Assembly (NCBI GenBank): GCA_036365145.1
Contig: JAEOAD010000052.1
Coordinates: forward strand, 14,631,501 to 14,695,500
DNA length: 64,000 nt
Source: Orientallactaga sibirica
Lineage: Eukaryota > Chordata > Mammalia > Rodentia > Dipodidae
Direction: 5' to 3'
The position numbers and the translations under genes are program-made. The stretch's first letter is position 1, and every line of letters starts with the position of its first letter. The notes under the pieces are model-generated. The model saw nothing but the letters and a program-made list of their open reading frames with translations, made no database searches and had not been told where the DNA came from. Below, piece by piece: positions 1-12,030 of the stretch.

Positions 1-88
1 TCTTCACTAGAACTCATGAATGAGACTCCTGCCTTAGCCTCCCAAGTGCTGGAATGACAAGCATATATCACCATATGCCACACACCTC
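1..88 (-). mobile_element. Old B1-type SINE fragment
   Basis: The antisense B1 hallmark 'cctcccaagtgctggaatga' followed by 'tatatcaccatatgcc' is visible. It is cut by the window edge and more diverged than the other B1 copies. Confidence 0.7.
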
Positions 89-1510
89 AGTGCCCATACA
101 TCTAGTGACTAGTGGGAACATTCGGTCTGAATTGAATAATTCAGGTTTATTTATACAATCTGATTGAAAAAGATCTGCATAAGTAACATTCTATTTGCTA
201 CAAAAAAAATGGCTAATTCCTGAAAAGTTTTTTTTTCCCGCATTTCAGCCAAGACCCTTTCCTCTTTCTTACTATTATTGGAGACTCATGGCTTCAAACC
301 CAAACTACATGTTAATACTAAGTCTATATACACTCTCAGTTTCTTACATGGTGAACTCATGATCGTGGCAAGAAAGAGATAATGTTTTCAAAGGGGAGAC
401 TGAGCAGAGTCTCCTCAAAATATTGTTTGTGAAGTTGTAAACAGGATTAAAAGAAATGAAAAAGAGGCAGAGAAGCACCTCAGGGCTGACAAGTTAGGAA
501 GGCATTATTTATCCCTGGCCTTGAATTAGAGGAAAGTACAGCTGTAGGAGGGTATCCAGCGGATAATGGGGGGAAAGGATGCAGCCATGGCCACTCCAGT
601 GCAAAGCAGGGAAAAAGTCATTCTTTGTTCTACTGTCCAACCTCAAGCTGCTGAACTCCACCAAAGGCCAGAAGATAAGTTCGTTTTGAAGAAGCCAAAA
701 CAGATCAGCTATCCAAGGTACGAAGCAAAGCAGAGGTCCAGATCCAAATTTACTGCTTGGTTTTCTATCTCCTCCACTCTCCAGAGGGGTCCCCTCTGTT
801 ATTCGTTATGTACTAGCGCAGTCTATGATCACTCACCCATCATTACCTACTTGATCAAACAGCCACCCACTGAGACTTCTGCCACAGGCCACTTCCTTCC
901 CTAAGCAGCACCCTCCACACGACCTCAGTGTGCCATTTTACAGAGTGGTCATGACACACACACACTGGGTAGCTGAAATTAGAGAAATTTATGTGCTCAC
1001 AGTCCTGGAGGCTGTAAGTTTGTGGAGAATGTAGGTTTTCTTTAGGCCCTTTAGCTTGCACATGGCTGTCTTCCACCATGTCTTCACACTCTCTTCCCTC
1101 TGTGTGTGCCTGTCTCTTAATTTCTTCTTGTTGTTAGGCACCAGTCCTACTGGATTAAAGCCCACTTTAATGTTGTCATTCTAACTTACTGACCACTGAA
1201 ATATCCTGCCTCCAAATACAGTCACTTTCTGACGTGACGGGGGTTAGGATGCAACATATGTAAACACAACTCAGCCCCTAATACTGCCTATGCATTCTTC
1301 TGCCTAAAGCCTTCATTATGCACTCGACAAATTTTTGTAAGGCACACCACAAGTTTTAAAAACCTCACATGCAAAAAGAGTGTCCAACTTTTGCACCAAT
1401 AACTACTGCATCTCCATTTTTGTACCCTAGATAATTAGCCCCACAGTCCGAATTACCATTTCTCATAGTTTTCCATATGATGCTCTCTAAAATATTTATG
1501 TCAAGTATTC
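89..1510. other. Unique intronic sequence
   Basis: No repeat family, RNA gene or coding exon recognised. Reading frames at 566-904 and 855-1079 show no family similarity and no splice context. There are short A and T runs at about 202 and 229. Confidence 0.6.
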
Positions 1511-1526
1511 TGTGATGTCATTTTTG

Positions 1527-1676
1527 TCGGAGGGGGATTCGAAGTAGGTTTCACTCTAGTCCAGCCTGACCTGGAAGTCACTGTGTTGTCTCAGGGTGGC
1601 CTTGAACTCATAGTGATCCTTCTACCTGTGCTTCCCGAGTGCTGGGATTAAAGGCGTGCGCCACCGTGCCTGGCTA
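1527..1676 (-). mobile_element. B1-type SINE with target-site duplication
   Basis: Antisense B1 body (ggtttcactctagtccagcc ... gctgggattaaaggcgtgcg). It is flanked by a 16-bp target-site duplication, TGTGATGTCATTTTTG at 1511-1526 and TGTGATGTTATTTTTG at 1677-1692, with one mismatch. Confidence 0.93.
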
Positions 1677-1692
1677 TGTGATGTTATTTTTG

Positions 1693-1930
1693 ATGCCTGA
1701 AGCAGAGCCAATTACACCCTTTCCATTCCTCAGAGAACTTTGAACACCTTACTATTATAGTGCGTATCACCTTGAGTTGCAATTAATTCTTCATATACCT
1801 TTCTCCCCCACTACAATGGGAACTCCCTGAAAGCCAATACCATGTCTGGTTTTGCTTATCTCTGATCTAGACACCAGGAGCAGTACCTGGTACACAATGG
1901 GAACTAAAAAATATTTCTTGAATGAAGGAA
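1693..1930 (+). mobile_element. L2-type LINE 3' end
   Basis: The order 'gggaactccctgaaagcc', 'accatgtctgg', 'cagtacctggtacacaatggg' and 'aaatatttcttgaatgaa' matches the 3' end of the ancient L2 family. The B1 at 1527-1676 inserted just upstream. Confidence 0.75.
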
Positions 1931-4329
1931 ATGAAAAGATAAGTGAAAACATGAACAAACCACTAGAAGAGGAAAGGGTTTGACTTCTTTTTATAACCCT
2001 ACGAGAGCAGCACTGTGCTCACCAAACCGCAGCACACACTTTGTAACTGACTGCTATGTGAAACACCGACTGTGCACAGCACAGGGAAGTACTGAAAGAG
2101 TGATGGATCTGGAGTTATTTACTTGAAGCAAAGTCACAGGAGCAGATTGTCTTTGGGGTAAAACGGAAATGGGTTTTAAAAAGCCTATAAACTTCAGGGA
2201 AGACCCGCCAAGGTACATGTGACAAGCCAAGCTGAGCTCCAGCTTAGATCCAAGAACAAAGGGTTCCTGGTTTAAGCTATGGAAGGGTCTGTTCCAGAAA
2301 GCAGCTGGGCAGAGTTTCTTCACACGAATAGTCTTAATGTATGGAAAAATAAACGAGCAAAACAAAACAAGCAAAGGCAGCAAAAGGGAATAATTAGGAT
2401 AAACAGTTTAGACTTTTTTAAATGCATTGGACAAACCCCAAGAACAGGAAAAATGTTGTGGGATAAACATCTGTTCATCAGGACTTGACCGAGCCCTTGA
2501 GAGGCTTGTGTGTGTCCTCACGTGCCCGAGGTTGCTGTTTGTACTCCACAGTTCCGGCAGCCCAGAAAGTAGCTTATTGTAGCTCACTACAGTGGGGGGT
2601 GGGGGGAGTCACTCTGACAGAACAAAACCCACCGAAGGGAAGGCAAAATACCAAGTGGATGTGCAGAGCTGCCCTGGCTTGTTGGTGTAGGTTTCTACCC
2701 CGTTATATTTGACTGCTTGCACACAGGCGACCCAATGCCAACCTTGTTCCAGGGTTAGTGCTCACTCCCTGTCCTATGGTGCTTGGTATCAAGAAATTAA
2801 GAACAAGATGGAGGAGCCTGTTTTCTTATGCCAAATGTGTCCCTTGCATTCATGCATAAGTATAGGAGTTTCTGGGAAGAAAGGAGCTCTCGGAGAAGAG
2901 CAGTCAATTTCCAGTATCATTTGTTAATTTTATCTCCTCTGTGGAGTAGAGATGCACAGCTGTGACCTAAATGTCAAGTTACATGGAAACAATGGCGCCG
3001 TTTTCCATGGGCAGTGTCCTCAGGGAAGCATATTTCGGGGTGGGTGGTCTCACTTTTCATCCCCACGACACTGGATCAGACCACCTTTGTAGTCTTGGGC
3101 TTTGTGGGTCCACCTCTGAACCCAGCTCCATCAGCCCAGTGCATCCCAGATGAGTTCCACGCTCAGAGCACACCGTGTCACCGTGGGGACAGACTCTGCC
3201 TCACCCTCTCTTTCTTCTGGCTATGCCAGAGCTTCCTTTTCTCTACCATCCAATTTACCCCCTTTTCCTCTTTCTACGGCCCCATGTCCCCAGTTTTCCA
3301 TTATTCACATGTCCTTAATGTCTGACTAGCAGTCTGAGAAATGAGACCGAGATGCCTGCTTCATGCCGCCCTCAGACGCCCTGTGTGCTCTATGCAAGGG
3401 TTTGAGGTCCCAGCACACAAGGGACCCTGGTCATCTCTGTCACGTGTGATTTGTCTTAGATATACGTTTTTCTACGACCTGACCCAAGCCCCAGAAAAAA
3501 AAAACTGTTCTTTTTTCCCCTCTCCAGGTACACAGCTCTCTGAATCTCCAAAGCCTCCTGGGATAGCCCCACTACTGGCTTTGGTCATAGAACTAAAAGC
3601 CACACCTAACCCTGCACTACTCTCAGAGGCCACTTGGAGCTGGTAAGAAAGATAATCATGACCCTGCCCTGGCCCACCTGCTGCGCTGGCTGCAGGAAAC
3701 ACGGCAGACAGTTCACACTCAGAGGAAGGTCGTGGTAAAAGCAGGAAAGCTGCAGGCTGGAGAGGCATCTGGGGTGAGCAAGGACTCATCTGGCTGGCCA
3801 GAAACACAACTCCAGTGTCTTGTCTTTGGGTACCCCAAACAGACTGTTCAAATAAAGAGATCTGGTACTTATTTTGATTTGAATTATGATGGAAAGTATA
3901 TTTTTTCTTACCTTTATGGATTGATTGGTTACCCCAAAGTTTAATTTTATCTGAAGGGGAAGACAGGCTCTGACATCTAGAAGTTAAATAAGTCTTTGTC
4001 ACCAGAGACCTATGATACGAATCTTGATGATATTTTAGGGGAACATGTATAGCTTTTCTTCACTCATGGCTATAATTGCTGCTGGAGAAGCCCCAACATG
4101 GAAAGGTTGATGCTTCTGAATGTGCTGAAAGATGCTGGAACTAAACCATGCTCTGACAGCTATCAAAATGTCACCAATGTAGTGTCATATTCAGTCAAGA
4201 TGCTTAAAAATTCAAATGTTCAACTACACTGTTCTAGCTGTGCAAAGAAGAGGACTACCTGACTTGTTGATAGGGAAAATATTGTGTATAACAGCATTGA
4301 GGTTCCTGGTACCAAGTTAGGCATGCTAA
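1931..4329. other. Unique intronic sequence
   Basis: No recognised repeat or exon. Several open frames occur (up to 176 codons at 3472-4002, minus), but they are compositionally arbitrary, unlike any family I know and without splice context. Confidence 0.55.
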
Positions 4330-4500
4330 AAGAGCTATCTTTCACTGGGTGCTGTCCAACTCAATCTTTATGAGCAGTGTACGGGTGATAAAGCCAAGGC
4401 AGAGAGGTTAAGGAACTTCCTCAGTATTACTCAGCTACTAAATATTAGAGATGGCATTCAAGCCCAAACTGCTTGACTTTGGAGTCTGTGCTTTAATATT
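4330..4500 (-). mobile_element. MIR SINE
   Basis: The antisense MIR core is legible: 'ggcagagaggttaaggaact', 'actcagctactaaatattag', 'ttggagtctgtgcttta'. This is an ancient mammalian tRNA-derived repeat. Confidence 0.75.
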
Positions 4501-4608
4501 AATATAACATTTAACATTCTTTATAATGTTAACACATACTATAACATTTAATATTCATACAACATAAATATAATACTATAAAATAACACAATATTAATAT
4601 GTCATTAA
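4494..4608. repeat. AT-rich low-complexity tract
   Basis: Repeated 'taatatt', 'ataacattta' and 'aatataatac' motifs over about 115 bases. Confidence 0.8.
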
Positions 4609-6660
4609 CGTACAACTTAAAGTTCTCACAGGTATCTTTCTGAGGAAAACTGAAGGACTTCAGGTGACTTTTCTAATCTATATGGCGAGGTGTGAGTTGA
4701 GTATTTCAGAGTCCAGACATGGTGCTCTCTTCCTTTGGGAGGAGAGCATGAAAAGGGCCAAAGTACATTTCAAGTTTCTTAATAATTCTCATTTCAATAT
4801 TTGTAACTTCTAGCTTCTTGGACATAGATTCAAAAAAAGCTTCATGTACAGTCACTGTTCTTCATTCTAGGAATCACTAATTTAAGTATATTATTGCAGT
4901 AGGTAAAAATTAAATTTATACAGAGATACAAGCAACAACTGAATCTAGTGCATGACATTTGAAGTTGAAAGCACACAAGGATGGTCCAATGTTTAGCTCT
5001 AGATCTATCAGCATCTATGTCTGGTTCCAAATCAAATAAAGACTCCATCCCTCAGTTTACCCTAGTACAAACTGAACTCAGACTCCGCTTGACAAATGAG
5101 CGGTTGGACAGGCTGCAGCTATGCAAGACATTGCTGCCAAGAGCAAGCTAAAGGGGCAGGCGCCAGACAGGTTGTGCCCACTGCTGACGTTATCCACTGT
5201 TCTGGGACTGGGGAGCCTCAGCATGCTCAGGGCCTTGGGGGCAAGAGCCCCCAGAGCTCCATCAAGGTTCTGGCTACCCTTACTTGAAAAGTAGAAGGAG
5301 CATCTGGGTTCTCACTAGTTCTAATCAATCCAGAATAAAAGGTTTAACCAAACTAAAGTGTCTGATAGTGGGCAAAACAAAGTAGAATTATTTTGAGGAC
5401 CTGTATCTAGTTTCTGTTCAGACCAGTTCTTGCCTGTCTCCAACCTCAAGCTCTGGAGTCCTCTGGACTGAAGGCTGGCTCAAGCTCTCAGCAGAACATT
5501 GGCTTCCTCTAGCACCCAGATGCCAGGCAGTCAAGGGGCCACCAAGCAGCCCTGAGGCCCCAGCCACTCAAAACAAGATCGTGCCAACCTATGTTCCTTC
5601 CTCCGAAAGGGAAGTGGCTGGGCATGTGCTCTCTGCTCCACATTAGCATGGTTCAAATGCTTTACAAGCCACTTGAAAAGTAGCTGCCTCCTGTGATTCC
5701 CTGAAGATGTCTGGCTTGGGTGAACAATCTCTCAGTTATGTGCTTCCCTCTAGGAGGAATCTGTTGAAAAGCTGGCTCTGTACAACTGGAAAACTTTGGA
5801 CCATAATGACCAGCTATTAGTTTAACTTTGTAGTAGCCTCTAAAAACATCAATAAATGATGCTAAATCCAAAATGAAAGAGAGCTGACGTGCAGTATGCT
5901 AACAACCCATACGCGCAGGTTCTTATCCTTTCCAAACTTCGCTGATCATCCACTGTCTCTAATACCCACCACCACCCAAGCGTCCCAGCTTTGGCTCATA
6001 TGCCCATACTCCCTCCTTCCTTACTGTATGCCATCTCCCCTCCCTTAGAAAAAAAGGAACAAGATGAACGTTTGTGTTTCAGTCTTCTGGACAAATGTGT
6101 GTGTCATTTGCATGTGCAAATGTGTCTGTACCCTCCAAAAAGCCACCACCTGTTCAGCAAGTGCCTCCCATGGACTGAAGTTTTTATTAGGAATAATGGA
6201 GAGGACTACTGGGCACCGTGCAACACAAGGATGTGAGGTGGTCACACAGGTGCCCACCTGTGGCCCCTAGAAGCACTGCTCCTGCAGCCCAGCACAAGGG
6301 CCACGTGAACAGGACACTAAGAAAGCCGGGTGACTGAGAGATCGGCACGGGTTCAGCGATGGTCTGAACACATGGTGCATCCATCACCTGAGCTCTGTAA
6401 ATAGGACCTAGCCAGAAAGGAAGATGCCAACCGCCAGTCACTTCCTGGATGTCTCTGAAGATGTGAAAGCCTTCTAAACGAGCACCTTCTGCCTAATTCT
6501 GGTGCCGAACTGCAGCCAGAATCACTCTCAGCTCAACATCTGCACTGGTCCACTCAGAACACCCTGAAAATTCCCGGGACACTCTTGCCTCAGTACCTAT
6601 TCCATTTGGCCCTTCTGCCTCAAATGCCTACTTTTTCCTTCACTTTTGAAAAAAAAAAAA
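4609..6660. other. Unique intronic sequence
   Basis: No gene seen. The last 100 bases (6570-6660), with 'cctcagtacctattcc' and 'cttctgcctcaaatgcc', have an L2-like look but are too diverged to call. Confidence 0.55.
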
Positions 6661-6667
6661 ATTATTC

Positions 6668-6801
6668 TTCCCTCAAGGCTTTTAATCCCAGCACTCGGGA
6701 GGCAGAGATAGGAGGATCGCCAAGAGTTCGAGGGCAGCCTGAGACTACATAGTGAATTTCAGGTCAGCCTGAGCTAGAGTGAGACCCTACCTTGAAAAAC
6801 C
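6668..6801 (+). mobile_element. B1-type SINE
   Basis: Sense B1 ('cttttaatcccagcactcgg', 'gagactacatagtgaatttc', 'gagtgagaccctaccttgaa'). The 5' few bases are missing. Confidence 0.93.
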
Positions 6802-6802
6802 A

Positions 6803-6803
<1 letters not shown>

Positions 6804-6842
<39 letters not shown>
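6804..6842 (+). repeat. (GT)n microsatellite
   Basis: About 19 uninterrupted tg units between two SINEs. Confidence 0.97.
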
Positions 6843-6843
<1 letters not shown>

Positions 6844-6852
6844 CATTTGTGT

Positions 6853-7090
6853 GAGACAGAGATGGAGAGAAAGAGGGAGGGAGGGAGGGAGGGAGGGAGG
6901 GAGAGAGGGAGAGAAAGAGAGAGGAGAGAGAGTGTGTATAGGCATGCCAGGACTTCTTGCCACGGCAAACAAATTCCAAACACATGTGCCACTTTGTGCA
7001 TCTGGCTTTACATGGGTACTGAGGAATCAAACGTGGGCTGACAGACTCTGTAAGCAAGCACCTTTAAGGACTGAGACATCTCTCTAGCCC
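6853..7090 (-). mobile_element. tRNA-type SINE with expanded (GGGA)n tail
   Basis: Antisense copy ending 'gacatctctctagcccc'. Its (CT)n-derived region is expanded to a (gagg)n run at 6874-6905. The GT/GGGA low complexity produces several overlapping false frames here. Confidence 0.92.
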
Positions 7091-7647
7091 CAGATGTCAC
7101 CCTTTTTGTGAGTCTTTCTTAGAATCCTGGGCAGGCAGAGCTCCTCACCCCGAGCTAGGTTCCTGTGGTTGACACATACCACCAGCTCAGCACGCTTCCT
7201 CTGCCAGGAGGCTGGCCACGTCCATCTTTATTCAATAACTCCCATCCCCAAAGCCAGTGTTAGTAGAGTGCTTGTCATGGAATAGGCATTCAATAAGCAT
7301 TTTTCTTTAAAAGGGAAAACACCTGAATCCCTTAGAATGCCTACATGTTAGACTAATTATTTTTCCTTCCTTCCTTTCATTCGAGGGAAGAGGAAATCTT
7401 GTTGATGGTTTAACTTCCCAAAGTGCTTTCCATACCAGTAAAATTTCCAGGCATAAACCAAAACAGAATTGAGGCTGCCAGGCAACTTAAACCGCCTGTG
7501 TAATTTTGAACAGATAAAGAGCAAAAGCTTTAATAACAATGAATACAAGTTTCCAACTTTGTTAATTACAAACACAAATCATGCAATAGAACAATAATGC
7601 AGGTAAAACTACCCACGGCGAGGAGGACCCGTAGTGGAACTGAAAGC
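7091..7647. other. Unique intronic sequence
   Basis: No gene seen. A short stretch at about 7255-7305 ('agtgcttgtcatggaatagg', 'cattcaataagcat') resembles the tail of an L2 or MIR-type element. Confidence 0.5.
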
Positions 7648-7742
7648 TGGAGTGGTGCCGCACACCTGTGATACCAGCACTCGGAGCCTCGGCAAAGAGG
7701 GGCAGGAGTTTGAGGTCAGTGAGACTCTATCTCACAAACAAT
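7648..7742 (+). mobile_element. Degraded B1-type SINE
   Basis: 'gctggagtggtgccgcacac', 'ataccagcactcgg' and 'gtgagactctatctcacaaa' mark a diverged, shortened B1. Confidence 0.75.
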
Positions 7743-7746
7743 GACA

Positions 7747-7963
7747 GACCAGAGAGATGGCTTAGTGGTTAAGGCGCATGCCTGTGAAGCCTAAGGACCC
7801 AGGTTCAATTCTCCAGGTCCCATGTAAGCCAGATGCACATGGTGGCGCATGCGTCTGGAGTGCGTTTGCAGTGGCTAGAGGCCCTGGCACACCCATTCTC
7901 ACTCTCTCTCCCTCTCTTTCTCTCTCCCCCTTTCTTGTCTCTAATAAATAAATAAAATTTTTA
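7747..7963 (+). mobile_element. tRNA-type SINE (short subfamily)
   Basis: Full-length sense copy: 'agagatggcttagtggttaa', 'gcacatggtggcgcatgcgt', then (CT)n and an 'aataaataaataaaa' tail. Confidence 0.95.
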
Positions 7964-8312
7964 AAAATGAATGAAACAGAGTATGACTTCCAAATAATAA
8001 GAGTCAGAGAACAGAATGGTTCACGAAATGGAGAATACAATGAAAGTGTATACGTTGCCAGCCCCACGAGAGGAACACTCTTTGTAGCTCTCATGGGAAT
8101 AAAGGCACAGAGATCCAGAAAGGGGGCAGGGTCCCAAATCAAAACTTCTGTTAGGGCCACAGTCAAACAGCAAGTGGAGCATCACCACAGTGAGAGAGCA
8201 GATGACACTGTTAACTTCCCTGCTATGGGCTCTCCTTTGGACTCCTGTTCTCTATAGGAATCTTTTCAATTGTGTTGTTTTATTATCTTTCTCGTTGAAA
8301 CCTGGTTAAGTA

Positions 8313-8562
8313 TTTGTTTTTTTTTTTTTTTTTTCAGGTAAGCCCAAAAGTCTGCCTTTTTTATGAAAGAAAGAGAAGAGAAGAGAAGAGGTGCATCAGG
8401 GCCTCCAGCCACTGTAATTGAACTACAGATGCGTGCATCCCTTTGTGCAACTTTGTGTACTTCTGTCACTGTACGTCTAGCTTACATGGGACCTGGAGAG
8501 TCAAATATGAGTCCTTAGGCTTTGCAGGCAAGCACCTTAACCACTAAGCCATCTCTCTAGCC
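8313..8562 (-). mobile_element. tRNA-type SINE (long subfamily)
   Basis: Starts with a T19 run. The body includes 'gtgcaactttgtgtacttct', which corresponds to the insert seen in the long subfamily, and ends 'taagccatctctctagcc'. Confidence 0.92.
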
Positions 8563-8572
8563 TGAGTATTTG

Positions 8573-8625
8573 TTGTCTTTCTTTCTTTCTTTCTTTCTTT
8601 CTCTTTGTTTATTTATTTATTTCTC
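8573..8625 (+). repeat. (CTTT)n / (ATTT)n microsatellite
   Basis: About seven 'cttt' units followed by 'atttatttattt'. Confidence 0.9.
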
Positions 8626-8689
8626 TTTTTCTATTATCAGGTGAGGGTAATTTTCCTTCCAGGGTAATCAGCTGCTGTTTTATTTCCTG

Positions 8690-8931
8690 TTTTTTTTTTT
8701 TTTTTTTGAGTCAAGCCGAACAGACTGGCCTTTTGTTATGAGAGAGTCAGAGAATGAATTAGTACACCAAGGCCTCAGCCACTGTAATAGGACTCCAGAC
8801 GTGTGCACCACGTGTGACCTTGTGCGCTTGCGTCACGTTGCACGTCTGGCTTACATGGGACATGGAGAGTTGAACATGGGTCCTTAGGCTTTGCAGGCAT
8901 GTTCCTTAATGGCTAAGCATCTCCTCAGCCC
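8690..8931 (-). mobile_element. tRNA-type SINE (long subfamily)
   Basis: T17 run, 'ccttgtgcgcttgcgtcacg' insert, and a terminal 'taagcatctcctcagccc'. It is the closest relative in this window of the 8313 copy. Confidence 0.92.
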
Positions 8932-9057
8932 TTATTTCCTGTTTTATAGGCGGAAAGATCCTATTCTTTGCCTTTTGCCTGTTAGGAAGTATTCTTTTGA
9001 TCAATTAATATGAGTCTTAATTCTGTTATAGTTGTGATAGAGACCTTGACAATAGTT

Positions 9058-9409
9058 TTGCATGTATAGTATGTGTGCTGTGGCATGTGTGTGTGTGACG
9101 TATGCACATGTATGTACAGACATGCTCACAGAGGTTCAGAGGCCAGAGGAGTGTCAGGTCTCATTCCTCTACCACTTGTCCACATAGTTCCTTGAGATGG
9201 AGTCTCTCTCTGAGGAGCTGTGGCAGTTTTAGTGAGTCCCCAGCAACTCTCTGACCTCTGCTCCCCACAGGACTGGGGATGACAGATGAGAGTAGCCATG
9301 TCCACAAGTTACATGTGTCCTCGAGAATCAAACTCAGGCAGTCTCAGGCCTCTCAGGCCCTTACACTTGTGACAAGTACTCTAACCCACTAAGCCATCTT
9401 CCTACTCCC
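9058..9409 (-). mobile_element. B4-type composite SINE
   Basis: The order is antisense B4/RSINE1: a GT/CA-rich tail, 'ggttcagaggccagaggagt', 'tcattcctctaccacttgtc', 'gagatggagtctctctctga', 'gactggggatgacag', 'aatcaaactcaggcagtctc' and 'actaagccatcttcctactc'. Confidence 0.82.
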
Positions 9410-10717
9410 GGTTTGTTTTTAAAATTCTATTCACACGATTTCTAACACATAGAAGAAAAACTCAGCTTGAATGGCTTGATATATTATATTTTAGTAGAAG
9501 TATATCTGCAATCAGAACCCAGACCTAATGCTAAGTTCATGCACTTGAATAACTTGGTAACCAAAATGAACGAATTAGAACACATTCCCGATTAACCATC
9601 AGGGCCACAGCCGGGGTGTTAGTTAAGAGCACTCCGCCTCGGGCTCGGGAATAACCATCTGCTTTCACTGCACTCACAGTCCATCCACAGTGGCTGCTGC
9701 CTTTCATCACTCGTTCGGATCTGCAATGGGCCAAGAGTGACCAGCTTTCCAGGGCAACATGAAACCAAACGGATGACTTCACTTCAGAAGTAGGGTCTTT
9801 GGCCACCCGTGTTCCCTTCCTCTTATTCAGGGATTGAGGCTCTTTTCCAAGTGCTGACAGCAGTCTCACCTTTGGCTAAGTGGGGTTTTTCCAGGAGACT
9901 GGAAATACGACCTTCATATAGGAGGCACCTGATAAATGTTTGTTGAAGACAATAAAATACTTCTGTAAATTGCTCAGAAGAAACTTTTCCAGTAAAGATT
10001 AGAAAGATGAAAATTTTCCATACACAGGGAAATAACTGGGATATTATTTTTATAAGGAAAATTCTTATAGTCTTATTCAAGTAACATGCTATTTTCATCC
10101 TCACAGAACTCTAAAAATTATAGACCAATATATTTGTTTCTAAAGAGAAATACACAATTCAATTTAAAGTAAAGTTGGCTATGAAATAGATTTTATCAAT
10201 GGCATTGAGTGGAATGAATCATATTTTCTCATTAAGTTCCATTTAAAATTATATAATATAGAATGAAATTAGACCTGCTATTCAAAGATGTCCCTAGAGT
10301 ATTTAAAAAAATTTTTTAAAAGGTCTATTTTTTTTAGTATATCTATTGCATTGAGACTATATAATCCTTACATGTTCCTTGTACTTCACCTTACAATTCT
10401 TCCCTCTTAAGGTAAATATTCTAAAGTCAATTTTTTGCAGGAAAACTCCTATTGCTTATTTATATTCCAAAGGAAGACGGCTTAGGAACTATTAATAACT
10501 TAGCAGTCTTTTAAAAACTATCATTCACAAATATTTGTAACTTGCTTATTTTGTGACTAATACCTTTTAGGTTCTACAGCCAACAGTGGATACAGAAATA
10601 TAAACAATATACAGTCAAATATTATGTAGTGGCAGGGAGAGATCGGAAGGAAAATAATTTTAATTAAGTAGGATGACTATTATTCAGCAAAAGCAGCCAC
10701 ATAGGAGCGAGCATACA
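9410..10717. other. Unique AT-rich intronic sequence
   Basis: No gene recognised. 'aggcacctgataaatgtttg' near 9925 resembles the tail of an L2/MIR-type element. The open frames at 9537-9869 and 9823-10104 (minus) have no recognisable family. Confidence 0.5.
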
Positions 10718-10734
10718 TAGCACAGGGAATTCTT

Positions 10735-10884
10735 TTGTCTTCGGTTTTTCGAGGTAGGGTCTCACTCTGGTCCAGGCTGACCTGGAATTCACTCTGTAGT
10801 CTCAGGGTGGCCTCGAACTCACAGCGATCCTCCTACCTCTGCCTCCTAAACTCTGGGATTAAAGGCGTGTACTACCATGTCCAG
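10735..10884 (-). mobile_element. B1-type SINE with 17-bp target-site duplication
   Basis: A well-preserved antisense B1. Its flanks TAGCACAGGGAATTCTT (10718-10734) and TAGCACAGGGCATTCTT (10885-10901) differ at one base. Confidence 0.96.
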
Positions 10885-10901
10885 TAGCACAGGGCATTCT
10901 T

Positions 10902-11587
10902 AACTCTGGTAGAAGAGTGGGAAGAAATGCTTCATGAGGAAGAGACATCTAGATGAATCTTAAAGGAGGAGTAGGAATACTATTAATGAATAGCACTGTT
11001 CTGTTAACAAAGGTAAGCAAATTACTCTTAATTTTCTTCACAGAGGAGGTACATCTAAAATAGGAAAATGACATATAAAATACAGGCACTCCATGTAATG
11101 AATTAGAGACATATACCACAACTAACTCCATGCTTCCTCTACCTCACAATCTAACAGGAAGTCCTCTGGAGTAAGTAGGCTGCCTTTGGCTGACAGCCCA
11201 TCTGGTGGTTGGTATGGGACCTTCTGGTCCCTCTACTCATTGTCTTCCCAGTAGGAAAGAATCAATGTGCCATTTTGTATCACTTTCCCTAATTTTCCCC
11301 AATAGTTCATTATATCCAGTACCTGACATTTAATACACAAACATTTGGTAATATATCCCCACAAATACCTATGGAACTGAACTGTTGTTAAGAGCTCCTT
11401 ACACAGGCCTTTCTTATGGCCCTTTAACCTGAAGCATTTCACATTCATTATCTAGCTCAATTATTTGTTAGAAAGAGGAAGAACAATGGTGCAAGAAAAT
11501 ACAGTATGCTCTCTAAGGAGACAGCTACTCAAGCAATTATTAGTTGAATAAATAAATAAATTTACTATACTTTTCAATTTGCTTTAA
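10902..11587. other. Unique intronic sequence
   Basis: Nothing recognised beyond short A/T-rich runs such as 'aataaataaataaattta' near 11550. Confidence 0.5.
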
Positions 11588-11722
11588 TTTTTGACCCAGG
11601 GTCACATGTAGTTCTGGATAACCTCAAACTCTATGTGGCCAAGGATGAGCTTGATCTCCTGATTCTCCTGCTTCCACCTCCCAAATGCTGGAATTAGACT
11701 TGTACAACCACACATAACTTTT
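11588..11722 (-). mobile_element. Old B1-type SINE
   Basis: 'tttttgacccagggtcacat', 'ggataacctcaaactctatg' and 'cacctcccaaatgctggaat' mark a diverged early B1. Confidence 0.72.
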
Positions 11723-11764
11723 CAAAATTTAAATATATTGTCATTATTACATCTGTAAGCAAAA

Positions 11765-11960
11765 AGCACCATCAGGGAACAAGGGTGATGAGTCAGTGAT
11801 TATAGACTTTTGCTCGCAAAGACATCAGAAAAGCAAGACAGGGATTCACGTGAGGTTGCACAAGACCTGGCACACCCATGTACACAAATATACACATACA
11901 TATCCTCACCAAACTGTGCAACAAACATGCAAATGGAAAAATAAATATTTAATTTTTAAG
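11765..11960 (+). mobile_element. Possible degraded tRNA-type SINE
   Basis: 'aagggtgatgagtcagtgat', 'cacgtgaggttgcacaag', 'cctggcacacccatgtacac' and a terminal 'aaaaataaatattt' suggest a worn SINE. The assignment is weak. Confidence 0.3.
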
Positions 11961-12030
11961 GGAATATAAGTCACCTTCAATACCAGTGCTACATACACAA
12001 ACAGATAAAGGCAGTCTAAGACCATGAGTG

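Noticed and set aside
3472..4002. 176-codon frame on the minus strand, the same sense as BABAM2
   Set aside because: Composition looks random, there is no known domain, and I could not find consistent splice sites. A lineage-specific exon cannot be excluded without transcripts.
7747..7830. tRNA-like A and B boxes at this and many similar sites
   Set aside because: They are the tRNA-derived heads of SINEs, not tRNA genes: no cloverleaf completes and SINE bodies follow.
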